This document shows positions 10,598 through 26,133 of a stretch of 64,000 bases of DNA, piece after piece. The DNA comes from Blepharisma stoltei. Taxonomy: Eukaryota; Ciliophora; Heterotrichea; Heterotrichida; Blepharismidae. Under the pieces are notes generated by a model. The model worked only from the letters and a program-made list of their open reading frames with translations. It had not been told where the DNA came from and did no database searches. The first letter of the stretch is position 1. Each line of letters opens with the position of its first letter. The stretch covers positions 1 through 64,000 of the forward strand of contig CAJZBQ010000003.1 in assembly GCA_914767885.1 (NCBI GenBank), in the 5' to 3' direction. Position numbers and translations under genes: made by a program.

Positions 10598-13500
10598 ATG
10601 GTATATGGACTTCACATAAGAGCGCTGCACATCAGAAACAGGAGAGACTCCTGGAGGTTCTGGAGGGTAAATAAACTGAAATTCATTAGGACTTACTGGG
10701 GAATCGGAGCCATGAGCCTCATTTGCACTTGGATATGGGGCCCGACTGGCTTTTTTAAATTCAATTTCCGATTATTTGTGAACGAAAAACTTTATAAGTA
10801 CTTCCCAATGGACCATGGCGGCAACGTGCTGTTTCCTTTTAGCTACTTAATCACTCTTTGCCAAAAGAGCTATTTGCGTACTAGCTGGACGAGTTTTGAC
10901 CAAAGATCCTTTTTCCCTCACTCAGAAGGGTATATAGCTCATGCACCTTTATGGATCGACCTCATTGAAAATGTAACCGCTCTAATGGACTTCCTATCTT
11001 GTGCATCTTAGAATAGACCCCTCACTATTTAGAGAAATATTTAGACTATTATAAAAAAAATCCCTAGTTTTAAACTAGTTCCATATAGTTTTTTATATTA
11101 TTGTTTTTTTTAATAATTGAAAAATGTTTTAAAAATCAGCATAAGATTTGGCCAAAAGAAGCCAAATCATGTTTTACAATTAAAATAGTTATTATCTCTT
11201 GATATTTGAAAAATACGATTTTCGCGGTAAAATGTTTTTGGCCCAAATATTGGAAATTAAAAATAGCGAGTCAAAAAATTTTTGACAAGTGTGAACCATT
11301 TTGACAATTAAACGATCCAATTTTTTAAATATCTTTATTATAAATATTAATTTTTAATTTAAGATATGATTTTAAATAAAAAAATGGCAGATTTATAGTG
11401 ACTATAGGAAAAAATGTTACCCCTCATGGAGCAAGCTCCTATGAAAAGTTTCCTAATAAAACCCAATGCAAAGCTTCATCATTTTAAAATGAATTTTATT
11501 TTACCCAATGAACTTTTTTTGCTTCGATTTATTCTTGGAGATTTCATGTTCGAGTTTGAAATTTTTTTTAGGTATTTTTGACTTTAGAAAAAAAAATGGC
11601 AGGCTTATAGTGGCTATAGGAAAAAATGTTACCCCTCATGGAGCAAGCTCCTATGAAGAGTTAAGGTCTGATTTAACTGCAAAGCTCGATCAATTTAAAG
11701 GAATTTTATTTTGCCCAATGAACTTTTTTTGCTTCGATTTAGTCTTGAAGATCTCGTGTTAGCGTTTGAATTTTTTTATGGTATTTTTGACTTTTAAAAA
11801 AAAAAATGGCAGACTTATAGTGACTATAGGAAAAAATGTTACCCCCTCATGGAGCAAGCTCCTATGAAGAGTTAAGGTCTGGTTCAAATGCAAAGCTTAA
11901 TCATTTAATATAAATTTTATTTTTGCCCAATGAACTTTTTTTGCTTCGATTTATTCTTGGAGATCTCGTGTTCGCATTTGAATTTTTTTTGCTTACTTTT
12001 GACTTTAGAGAAAAAAAAATGGCAGACTTATAGTGACTATAGGAAAAAATGTTACCCCTCATGGAGCAAGCTCCTATGAAGAGTTAAAGTCTGATTCAAC
12101 TGCAAAGCTTAATCATTTAATATAAATTTTATTTTGCCCAATGAACTTTTTTTGCTTCGATTTAGTCTTGGAGATCTCGTGCTCGCGTTTGATTTTTTTT
12201 TAGGTATTTTTGACTTTAGAAAAAAAAAATGGCAGACTTATATGGACTATAGGAAAAAATGTTACCCCTCATGGAGCAAGCTCCTATGTAGAGTTAAGGT
12301 CTGATTTAAATGCAAAGGTTAATCATTTAATATAAATTTTATTTTGCCCAATGAACTTTTTTTGCTTCGATTTAGTCTTGGAGATCTCGTGTTCGCGTTT
12401 GAAATTTTTTTTGCTTACTTTTGACTTTAGAAAAAAAAATGGCAGACTTATAGTGGCTATAGGAAAAAATGTTACCCCTCATGGAGCAAGCTCCTATGAA
12501 GAGTTAAGGTCTGATTTAACTGCAAAGCTCTATCAATTTAAAGGAATTTTATTTTGCCCAATGAACTTTTTTTGCTTCGATTTAGTCTTGGAGATCTCGT
12601 GTTCGCGTTTGATTTTTTTTTAGGTATTTTTGACTTTAGAAAAAAAAATGGCAGACTTATATGGACTATAGGAAAAATGTTACCCCTCATGGAGCAAGCT
12701 CCTATGAAGAGTTAAGGTCTGATTCAACTCCAAAGCTTAATCATTTAATATAAATTTTATTTTGCCCAATGAACTTTTTTTGCTTCGATTTATTCTTGGA
12801 GATCTCGTGTTCACGTTTGATTGTTTTTTGCTTACTTTTGACTTTAGAAAAAAAAATGGCAGACTTATAGTGACTATAGGAAAAAATGTTACCCCTCATG
12901 GAGCAAGCTCCTATGTAGATTTAAGGTCAGGTTCAACTGCAAAGCTTAATCATTTAATATGAATTTTATTTTGCCCAATGAACTTTTTTTGCTTCGATTT
13001 AGTCTTGGAGATCTCGTGTTCGCGTTTGAATTTTTTTATGGTATTTTTGACTTTAAAAAAAATGGCAGAATCTTATAGTAAGTATCGGAAAAATGTAACC
13101 CCTCATAGTGATGTTCCTATAAGGAATAATATGAAATAAATACAAAGCCTAATTGTTTAAGCTGAATTATTATTTTTATTAAAGAGCTTTTATTTTTCTC
13201 AATATCAACTTGGAGATGATGTGCTCATATTCAAAATTTTTTATTAATATTCTTTAAATTTAAATATTATTTTTATTAATTAAATTAATTTTAAATGGAC
13301 CAGCCATTTTTTTTCAAAGTCATATCTTATTAAAAATTAATTTTAAAAAATAAAGATATTTTTAAAATGGATCGTTTAATTGTCAAAATGGTTCACACTT
13401 GTCAAAAATTTTTTGACTCGCTATTTTTAATTTCCAATATTTGGGCCCAAAACATTTTACCGCGAAAATCGTATTTTTCAAATATCAAGAGATAATAACT

Positions 13501-14429
13501 ATTTTAATTGTAAAACGTGATTTGGCTTCTTTTGCCAAATCTTATGCTGATTTTTAAAACATTTTTCAAATTATTAAAAAAACAATAATATAAAAACTAT
13601 ATGGAACTAGTTTAAAACTAGGGATTTTTTTATAATAGTCTAAATATTTCTCTAAATAGTGAGGGGTCTATTCTAAGATGTACAAGATAGGAAGTCCATT
13701 AGAGCGGGTTACATTTTCAATGAGGTCGATCCATAAAGGCTCATTAGCTATAAGTTAAAGGTAGCAATATGTCACAACGACTTTCAGCTGGCCGCATCAG
13801 TGCTAAATCGAGGTTTTGATATAAACTCAATTCTTGACAAACGCAGAAAGTACTCTCCATTGCTTTTGGCTTCCCAGCTAGGCAAACTTGAAATGGTCGA
13901 GTATTTAGTTTCCAGGGGCGCTGACTTAAACGCAAGAGACTTTGAAGGAAACACCCCTCTCATGATGGCAGTAATTCATGAACAAACAGACGTAATAAAA
14001 GCCCTGGTCTCCTTTGGAGCTAAGCTTGACTTAAAAGATAACTACGGCTACACCGCAATTGACAAAGCAGAGTCAAGAGGATACCAAAACATCGTGAACT
14101 TTTTAAGCAACAAAGCTCCTGAAGCAGAAAGGATCTATGTGAACCCAGTCACCTATCTGCTCGAAAGCTATGCAGTTTTTGCCAAGGAAAACAGCTTAGA
14201 CCTTGCCAAAAAATACCAAGTCAAGCAATACTTCAATGGAGAAGTGTACCCATACTTTAAAAACACCCAAGGGATGCTTCTGTACTTGTTTGGGAATTAT
14301 GAAGATAAAGACATTGGCAAACAGTGTGTGAATTTCTTTTATCTCAATAGTCTGGACGACAAGAGCTCTACTGATCAAAACTTGTTCAGCATAGGTGAGG
14401 TTTTCTCTGAAAATATGATGAATAAGTAA
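10598..14429 (+). CDS. ankyrin-repeat protein split by a 2.8 kb IES
   Basis: Excision of 10933-13750 yields 337 aa. The first 112 residues are aromatic- and Arg-rich (RNRRDSWRFWRVNKLKF) and not recognised. The second part has three to four ankyrin repeats (YSPLLLASQLGKLEMVEYLV, GNTPLMMAVIHEQTDVIKAL, GYTAIDKAESRGYQNIVNFL), then a conserved-looking C-terminal domain of about 120 residues. The junction ...HSEGYK-LKVAICHNDF continues the helix of an ankyrin unit, which supports the join. Function is unknown beyond protein binding. Confidence 0.82.
10933..13750. mobile_element. giant IES with about 455-bp terminal inverted repeats and nine 210-bp tandem repeats
   Basis: TA at 10933-10934 and 13751-13752. 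The ends read TATAGCTCATG and (complement) TATAGCTAATG, followed by near-perfect inverted arms to about 11395 and from about 13297. Between them lie nine tandem units, whose ATGGCAG marks fall at 11384, 11597, 11807, 12019, 12229, 12439, 12648, 12856 and 13062. The length is 1 mod 3, yet removal restores the ankyrin gene. No transposase ORF is seen, so it is non-autonomous. Confidence 0.9.
11384..13200 (+). repeat. tandem array, about 210 bp x 9
   Basis: The period runs 206-213 bp. Each unit contains GGAGCAAGCTCC (a small hairpin), GTTACCCCTCATGG and a 'CCCAATGAACTTTTTTTGCTTCG' box split by A/T tracts. Several units are open over most of their length in one frame (for example KNVTPHGASSYEEL), which a period near 3 x 70 permits. 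Units near the right end are more decayed. Confidence 0.9.
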
Positions 14430-14441
14430 TAAAATATTAAA

Positions 14442-15239
14442 ATGGATTTTTATGAAATACCTGGAGATGACTCCTTTTCTCTTATAAAAGAAAAAGGCTT
14501 TGAACTCATAAAGCCATGTGGCGATGGAAATGAGGGGCTCAGTCTGGCTATTGTGTACAGTCTTATGGAAATGTTAGTTCAAAGCCAAGGCAGCTATGCA
14601 AGTGGGCTGCAATTTGTAGAATCGGCGTAAGTGTAATTTAGGGTTTCTAAGTATAATGAACGCAAGAGCGGCGAGTCGTTGGTAGCTGGCTTTTTATCAA
14701 AAATCAAGCAAGGGTCTGCATCACTTAAGGGCTTATGGAAAAAGAAGCCAGACTCAGATTTCTACATAGAGCTTCGAGGCTTCTCTAATTTTTTACTAAA
14801 TCCAAACACCCCTAATGCAAGATTAGAAGGATCCTTAAACTCTCTTTCAAAAACTCTTAATCTAGACATCAGAATCTACCAAATTGATGATACTACTGAG
14901 AGATACTGCGAAAATTCTTATTGCTATCCCAGAATAATCAATCTTTTAAAAGAAGAAATAGAAGACGGCGAGCATTTTTCAATTTTGTATCATAAATCCT
15001 TTGAAGAAGCATTTCAACTGTCTGAGCCGTTCGTTAGTTGCGACAAAAGCTTAAAAGAGACAGAAAGCGATTATATAGTGCATCTAAAAAACATCGCAGG
15101 AGATCTGATACAAAGTTTGAGCCCTGCCCAGCTAAAAGTTTTGCGCAATGTGGTGGGGCCAGATGCACAGAGACTGCTGAACTCAGAATTCAGCTGGGGC
15201 TTTGAAGGGAAGCTTAATGAAATTCAACAGAAAAAATAA
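14442..15239 (+). CDS. OTU/otubain-like protein lacking the catalytic Cys
   Basis: One 15-nt intron (14627-14641) removed gives 260 aa. The N-terminus has KPCGDGNEGLSLAIVYSLME, where active OTU peptidases have GDGN(C). The Cys after the Asn is replaced by Glu. A later block, HFSILYHKSF, resembles the conserved His-containing HY(D/N)xLY end of otubains, and a middle ARLEGSLNSLSKTLNLDIRIYQ matches the 'E..AL...L...I.V' block. It is therefore probably a pseudoenzyme that binds ubiquitin or a partner without cleaving (inference). It starts 12 bp after the ankyrin gene. Confidence 0.6.
14627..14641 (+). other. 15-nt intron
   Basis: GTAAGTGTAATTTAG; splicing converts the stop reading ...ESA* into ESAVSKYNERK and keeps the frame of the OTU-like gene. 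Confidence 0.85.
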
Positions 15240-15278
15240 ATGCCTAGCTTAAATAGAGGGCTTATAAAATTAAGTAAA

Positions 15279-17467
15279 ATGAGATTTGTTAAGCAGCTTG
15301 AATACCATAAAATTCCTGAATGATCTTCTTATTACATAGACTATCGTAACATAAAGGCTATGATATATGACTACCAGAAGCAAATTGCGTGAGATGATTC
15401 TCATAATGCTTCAGTCGAGGAAGACTTCACCGAAGCCCTCCAGTCGGTCCTACGGAGCCAATACCAAAAAATTAATCAGTTTTATAACATCAAGAAAATT
15501 CAGTACAAGACTGAGCTGGAGACAGCTTTTTATAAGATTTATAGCATCCGGTCTGCCTCGACAATCACAGAGAAAGAAGAAAAAAAGCTATTGAGCATGG
15601 AAGAAAAAGACGACGAGTCCAATATATCTGCTAGTCTTCAGCGAGCCTTTTCTGACGTCCACAAACGGATTTGGTGGCTTGAAGTATACTGTGAGGTGAA
15701 CTATATTGCCTGTTTGAGAATTTTGGATAAGCTTGACCACCCTTCAAGTTTTAGGACTGAGCTGGAAGCTCAAAGCTTCAGGAAATTTGAGCATGAACTT
15801 GGAGACCTGAGAAGGACCATGTACAAGAAAGTGGCTGAAGAAGTTATGGGGGATAACTTGTATGCGAGCATCCAGCTAATTACAAGAGGAGCCAAGTATT
15901 ACCGGATTTCTGATATTGCAAGGATTTTTCTTTGTTTAGGGATAAGCATTATGTGCCTTTCAATAACGATGTGACTAATAGCCTTTTCTGAGAAATCTAT
16001 GCTTTCAAGCAAAATTTTTCCATCTTTTTCTATCTTTCGACTGACTCTTGCAATTAATCTTGATATTTTGGCTTTTGCATGGGTTATATATATGCTGGAA
16101 TCCCATTCACTTAACTGGGTCTATATTTTTGACATTGACCCCACGAACCGAATCTCTTACATTCAGATCCTCAGAGTCGGCCTTTCCATAGCCACTTTAT
16201 GATGCATTACCTTTTTATTGCAGATTTCTAACTATATGAGTGAAGGCATCCATCCTAACATTTTCGCGCTATTTGTGCTGACAATATACTTGCTAATCTG
16301 AATCTGTCCTTTCCATATTTTATATAGGCGCGCAAGATATGCGATGCTTAAGTCGTTTGCTGAGTTTATGATAGCTCCTTTTGGGCCTGTGAAGTTCACA
16401 AATTATATGTTTGGCAGCTGGCTGACGTCAATGGTGATCCCAATAAAAGATATGTACTTAAGCGGCTGCTTTATTTCAACTGATGCATGGGAGTTAAATG
16501 AGTACCCGTCCTGCTCGCAGCATTATTTAATTCTCGCTCTTCTCCCTGCGCTTCCGTTTATATGAAGACTTATGCAGGTCTGCAACAAAATTTGCAGTGA
16601 TCCTGTTTTGATAAAAAAGCAATACACCAATCTTATCCGCTATGGTCAAAGCTTATCATTAATCGTTATCAGCTATTTTGGGCTGCACACCAGCACCCAG
16701 GCGTATATATGGATTTCAGTCTTCGTCATCTGCACAGTCTACACTATGATCCTTGACTACTGGCAAGACTGGGGCCTCCTTCGGACTTCTAAAAATGGCT
16801 GCCTTCTGAGGGAAACACTGTACTTTAGGAAGAGCTTTTATTACTTTGCAATGATCAGTAACTTATTTCTAACTCCCCCCCCCCTCCGTGAGTGAACAAA
16901 AACCATCAGAAAAATCGCTATTTTTTGCCCAAAAGCCCACCCTCTGTGAGTGAACAAAAATTTTTTATGGAAAAAAAAATTTAATATATAAATGATAATT
17001 AGTATAATGAAATATAGAGCTAAATCTGTTTAATTTTAAAAAAAAATGATTTTTAGAACATAAATTTTGCAAATTGAATTAATATATTTGCTTTTCCAAT
17101 TTTTGCGAATCGGATTTTTTTAAACTTCGAAAAAAAAAAAATATTTTTTATAAAATTTTATATATAAATTTTTTTAAAAAAGAAAATTAACCCCCCTCCG
17201 TGAGTGAACAAAAAAAATTTTGTTCACTCACGGAGGGGGGGAGTAAGGTTCTCGTGGAGTCTGACACTGCTGCCTGTTCAGATGTTTGAGAACAGATATT
17301 TAAATAACGAAGTTATGCTGCTAGTCCTTTGCTTACTAGAAATCTTTAGGCGAACTATATGGACAGTTCTCAGGGTCGAAAGGGAAAGCTCAGAAAACAC
17401 AGAAAAATACAGAAAAATCGACTATATCCCAAAACCACTGCACAGTGGGGAATTTGTCAATAGTTAG
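15279..17467 (+). CDS. XPR1: SPX-EXS phosphate exporter (XPR1/SYG1-like), IES-interrupted
   Basis: After removal of 16870-17243 the protein is 604 aa, shorter than animal XPR1 (about 700). It has an N-terminal SPX domain starting MRFVKQLEYHKIPEW and including basic helix segments (QSFRKFEHEL), several membrane helices from about residue 215, then the EXS domain with the diagnostic end NLFLRFSWSLTLLP...LLEIFRRTIWTVLRVERE (in XPR1: RFAWT...EVFRR..WN..R.ENEH). TGA encodes Trp at 15333, 15393 and 15973. The family exports inorganic phosphate and senses inositol pyrophosphates through SPX. The MITE sits exactly within the conserved LRFSW motif. Confidence 0.93.
16870..17243 (-). mobile_element. 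IES, TAACTCCCCC-class MITE (374 bp)
   Basis: TA-bounded, nearly intact copy in reverse orientation: tandem CTCCGTGAGTGAAC motifs at the left, perfect palindrome at the right (17191-17243). The length is 2 mod 3 and excision restores the EXS domain. Confidence 0.93.
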
Positions 17468-17489
17468 ACAGTTAAATTAATTTATCATT

Positions 17490-20282
17490 TTACGCAGGCA
17501 ATTTTTCCTGCTCGACTAATTTGTTCAATCTTTCTTGCGCCAAAGCGAAGTCATCCTTTAGCTTCAGTGCCTTTTCGTAGTTTTCTCTTGCAAAGTCGAA
17601 GTCTCCTTTGTTTTCTAGGAGAACTCCAATATTGTAATAGGTTTCTGGGTTGTTTGCGTCGTGGATTGCGCTTTCTTTGAAATGGAAGAGGGCTTTGTCA
17701 AGCTCGTTTTTATCATTATAAGCTGAGGCTAGGTTAAAATGGCACTCGCCTGAGTCTGGGTTTAGCTTAAGTGCTTCTTTATACGCAGCAATGGCATCGT
17801 CAAACAAGTTTTTCATATAGAGTGCGTTTCCAAGGTTATAATAAGCTGGCGCATTGTTTGGGTCAAGCTTTATTGCTTGTGTGTAAGCTGTCACTGCTGA
17901 GGTGAAATCGCCTTTCAAGCAGAAGGCATTTCCAAGGTTATAAAAAGTTTCTGGCTTTGATGGGTTCAGTCTGATAGAAGTCTGGTAGTGGGTTATGGCG
18001 GCGTCAATGTCTTCTTTTAAGTACAGCGCATTTCCAAGGTTATAGTGGATGTCTGAGAGAGAGTCATCCTGAAGAAGCGCCTTTTCGTAGAAGCCTATAG
18101 CTTCTTCTGGCTTGCCAAGGTCGTATAGCGCATTGCCAAGACCAATCAAAGCTTGGATTTCGTTAGGACTGTATTTGAGGGCTTGTTGGTGATACCTAGC
18201 AGAGCTCTTCGAATTTCCAGCTTCAAAAAGCAAATTGCCCATAGACACCAAAGAAAGCACATATTTTGAATTTATCTGTAAAGATTCCTTAAGCAGCTCA
18301 GCTGCCCTTTCCAGCTCACTTTTCTCCAAATACACAATTCCCAGCTGGCAGAGGGCTTTATAATGCTGGGGGTCTTTTTCCAGCACTTTATTATAGTGGT
18401 CTGCAGCTTCGTCTAAATTGTCAGTTGTCGAGTGAATAATCTTTCCCAGGCTAAAATGAGCAGCTGCGTTGTCAGGCTCCAGTTTCAGCGCGTGCTCGAA
18501 GTATTTGGTAGCCTTTGTGGTTTCTCCCATATTTGCGAGTAAGGTAGCCAGGTGGATTGTGGCCCCAAAGTGGGATTTGTCTAGGTTTAAGCACTGCTTA
18601 AAGAGCTGTATTGATCTTTTGTAGTCTTTTTGTTTCTCATAGATCACACCAAGATAGAAATAAGCATTAATATTTGTATACGGCAAAAGCAGAGCTGATT
18701 CATATTTCTGGATTGCTTCTGGAATTTTTCCTTGCTTTTCCAGTGCTCTTCCGAGCGCAACTAAGGCGTCAGGGTTTTCTTTGTCAATCTTGGCTGCCTG
18801 TTCAAGGATTTCAATGGCTCTTTCTACATCTTTTCCTTCTTTGACGAGCACTTCTCCAAGCTTCGTCAAAATTTCTCCATTCTTCGGCTCAAGCTCATGG
18901 GCCTTTTCTAAATTTTCCAAGCCTTCTTCTCTATTGCCCTGCCTTACAAGTGACCACCCCAGCCTCAAATACCCCAGCGCATACTTATCATCAAGCTTCA
19001 CTGCAGTCCTATAATCTTCAGTTGCCTCATAAAATTTCTTCTGTTTTTCATAGCACTTGCCTGCTTTCACTCAGATTTCTGGCAAGCTGGAGTGCTCACT
19101 GGCAATCATGTAATGCTGTCTAGCTTTTTCAAAATCTTTATCGTCCTTAAAGTAGATATCTCCAAGCTTGTCATAAATCACGTCTGGTCTGAACTGGGTG
19201 TCGATTTCAAGAATCCTCAACAAATGTCGCTTGGCTTGGGGGAAGTCTTTTCGCTCTAAAAGCAAAAGTGCTAGCTGCAAGTGAGCACGAGGGTCTTCTT
19301 CTGACTCTTTAAGCCGCTTTTTGCACTGCTCTTCATCTCATTCAAGGTAGTTGTTTTGGGCTTCTTTTAGTTCTTGCATTTCTTTGTGGATCCGGGTCTG
19401 CTGCGCTTCTGTCTCTTTTCGCTTTAGAGCCTGGATTTTGTCGACGACCCCTTTGATTTCTGGGATGATCTGCATGACGTTCTCATATATTTTGAGGGCT
19501 GCTTCGTAGTTTCCTGTAAGTTCAAGGGTATTCGCAATACCGAGGGACGCAAAAGCATTTGTGGGCTCTAAGTGCAGCGCTTTTTGGTAATGGTGGATTG
19601 CTTCTTCTGGCTGATCTTGCTCTGAAAGCTGGACTGCCACATTATAATGTGCCAAAGAATACTCAGGGTCCAATTCCACTGCTTTTTTGTAATGCTTCAG
19701 GGCTAAATCATTATCTCCCAGCTTTTTCAAGCAAATTCCCAAGTTATTATGTATTTTGGCATTATCTTCAATGGTCAAAGCCTGCTCAAAAAGCTTTTTG
19801 GCTTCTTCACTTTTCCCTTGTCTGTCTAAAACAATAGCTTTATTTGTGATAGCTCGGGTGCTGGTGGGGTCCAGCTCCAGTGCATGTGTATAGGCTTCTA
19901 AGCTCTTGTCTGTCTCTCCCAGCTGGTCATAGCAGACCCCCAAGTTATAGGTAGCCCCTGCATGATTTGGTTCATACTTCAATGTCTCTGAATAATATTT
20001 GGCCGCCTGCTTAAAAGAGTGCCGCTTAAAATAATACGAGCCTAAGTTGAACAAGGTCAACGAGTCAGTTGGGTCCACGTCATAAGCCTTTTTGAGCAAT
20101 TGGTAAGATCGGGATGAATTCGGTTGCACCATTTGAATTGCTCTTGCAAGACCATTCAGAGCTAAAATGTGGCTTGGGCTCGCTTCGACAACTTTTTCAA
20201 AGAGTTCAATGGCTTCAGAGTAGTTGCTGTTGTAAAGGGCGTCTTCGCCTGCTTGGTACTCGGCCTCGATATCGTGGGACAT
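17490..20282 (-). CDS. giant TPR protein
   Basis: 930 aa in one exon, read through TGA=Trp at 19335, 19326 and 19073. It consists almost entirely of tetratricopeptide repeats (well over twenty), many of the canonical 'A...LGN.LY..G..EEAI..Y..AL.L.P' type, such as AYYNLGNALYMKNLFDDAIA. A charged helical break (KRKETEAQQTRIHKEMQEL) separates an N-terminal block from the longer C-terminal block. There is no glycosyltransferase domain, so it is not an O-GlcNAc transferase despite the similar repeats. It is likely a scaffold; proteins of this kind are frequent in ciliary and trafficking complexes (inference). Confidence 0.9.
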
Positions 20283-20334
20283 TTTAGGAAAATTGTTACT
20301 GCAACGTTTAAAGTCACATTTATTTTATAATTAC

Positions 20335-24987
<4,653 letters not shown>

Positions 24988-25141
24988 ATATGCTATTTAA
25001 TTTCTAATATATGAAAGAAATGTTTCAATGCAAAATTGTATGGCAGAAGACTTTTAGTTCCTTTATACATGAGGAGCTTATAGAATCTTTAAGAGCGGCT
25101 TTTATATCAAGCTTTTGCAAATATTTTTAATAAAAGTATAT

Positions 25142-26043
25142 TTATAAGAACGAATTTATTTTGTTATTAGTTAGGAGCTCATCCAATGTGAAAGCTTTTA
25201 AGAATTTAGTTTCGTCATAAAATTCTTCTAGCTCATGCTCTTTGATAACTAACTCCCCCTACCTCCGTGAGCAACCAAAAAAATTTATTCGGGTTAATTT
25301 TTTTTAGAGTAAAAATTTATGTCTTAAGCCGTTTTAATTTCAAAAGAATTAGAGAGATTTCGTTATAATTATTTATTAAATATTTTTATAAAAAATTTTG
25401 CTCGTTGCAGAGCTTTTTAATCAAAATTAGGATGTTTCTTGAGGAGTAAAGAAAACTGAAATGCATTTTTATTAGATGGGAAGATGCTGGGGGCAGAAGG
25501 TAGGTATTTCTCACCAAAATTCTCTTGGGAAAGGATCTTGATTTTGCGACTCCTTCTCGGAAATGGAAAGCTTGGTTTTGAATCAGATGGGCATGTTGGC
25601 AGAGTTTGGTCTGAGTCCCGCCATGAATTGTTTAAATTGCATGAGGGTACAAGCTCTGGCTCTGTAGTCTTCGAAGTGCACGCATAATTTTCTTTGATAT
25701 CATTTAGCTTGATTTCAGGCCTCTTAAGCATTAATGGGTGTTTTGGAGGCCTATTCTTTAAATCTCTTGAAGTTAGGATTTTTACGTCATTCTTTTTCAG
25801 TGTTTTCCGAATTTCAGCCCTTAGCTGGATATTGATGCCTTTAGTGGAATTGCTTCGTTCGTCTTCACTGGACCCTCCAGCTGAGCTGTTTCGGCTTCCA
25901 ACGCTTTTGCGTCTTCTTTCAAAGTCAAATTTTGGTTTCAGAAAGCTTCGATTCTTGCTTGAATTGTTGTTGATAATATTCTGAAGCCTTTCTATAGATT
26001 TTCTTCTCAGGTCATTAAGTGAGTTTTTCAAAGAAATTGACAT
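25142..26043 (-). CDS. small basic Ser-rich protein, IES-interrupted
   Basis: 239 aa after removing 25246-25427. It has Arg/Lys/Ser-rich segments (RRKSVGSRNSSAGGSSEDER, PFPRRSRKIKI) and no recognised domain. The join KKHP-IKEHELEEFYDETKFL extends the ORF by 35 residues. Phosphorylation-type low-complexity regions suggest a regulated cytoskeletal or signalling protein, but no function can be assigned. Confidence 0.65.
25246..25427 (+). mobile_element. IES, strongly shortened TAACTCCCCC-class MITE
   Basis: TA-bounded, 182 bp. It keeps TAACTCCCCCTACCTCCGTGAG and GGGTTAATTTTTTTT at the left and GCTCGTTGCAGAGC at the right; the middle has been deleted. Excision restores frame at the 3' end of the small basic gene. 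Confidence 0.75.
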
Positions 26044-26133
26044 TTATTGCTCTCCGTTTCATGATTAATCTAATATTAATTATATTTAATAATAATTTAA
26101 AGCAATTAGCATGTAATTCAAATTTAAAAAATT

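Noticed and set aside
11508-12962. Repeated ORFs 'MNFFCFDL...KNVTPHGASSYEEL' as a gene family
   Set aside because: They are fragments of 210-bp tandem units inside an IES. No start or stop architecture is shared and A-tract lengths break the frame. Kept only as a repeat.
17490-20282. O-GlcNAc transferase
   Set aside because: TPRs are similar, but no glycosyltransferase domain is present before the stop.
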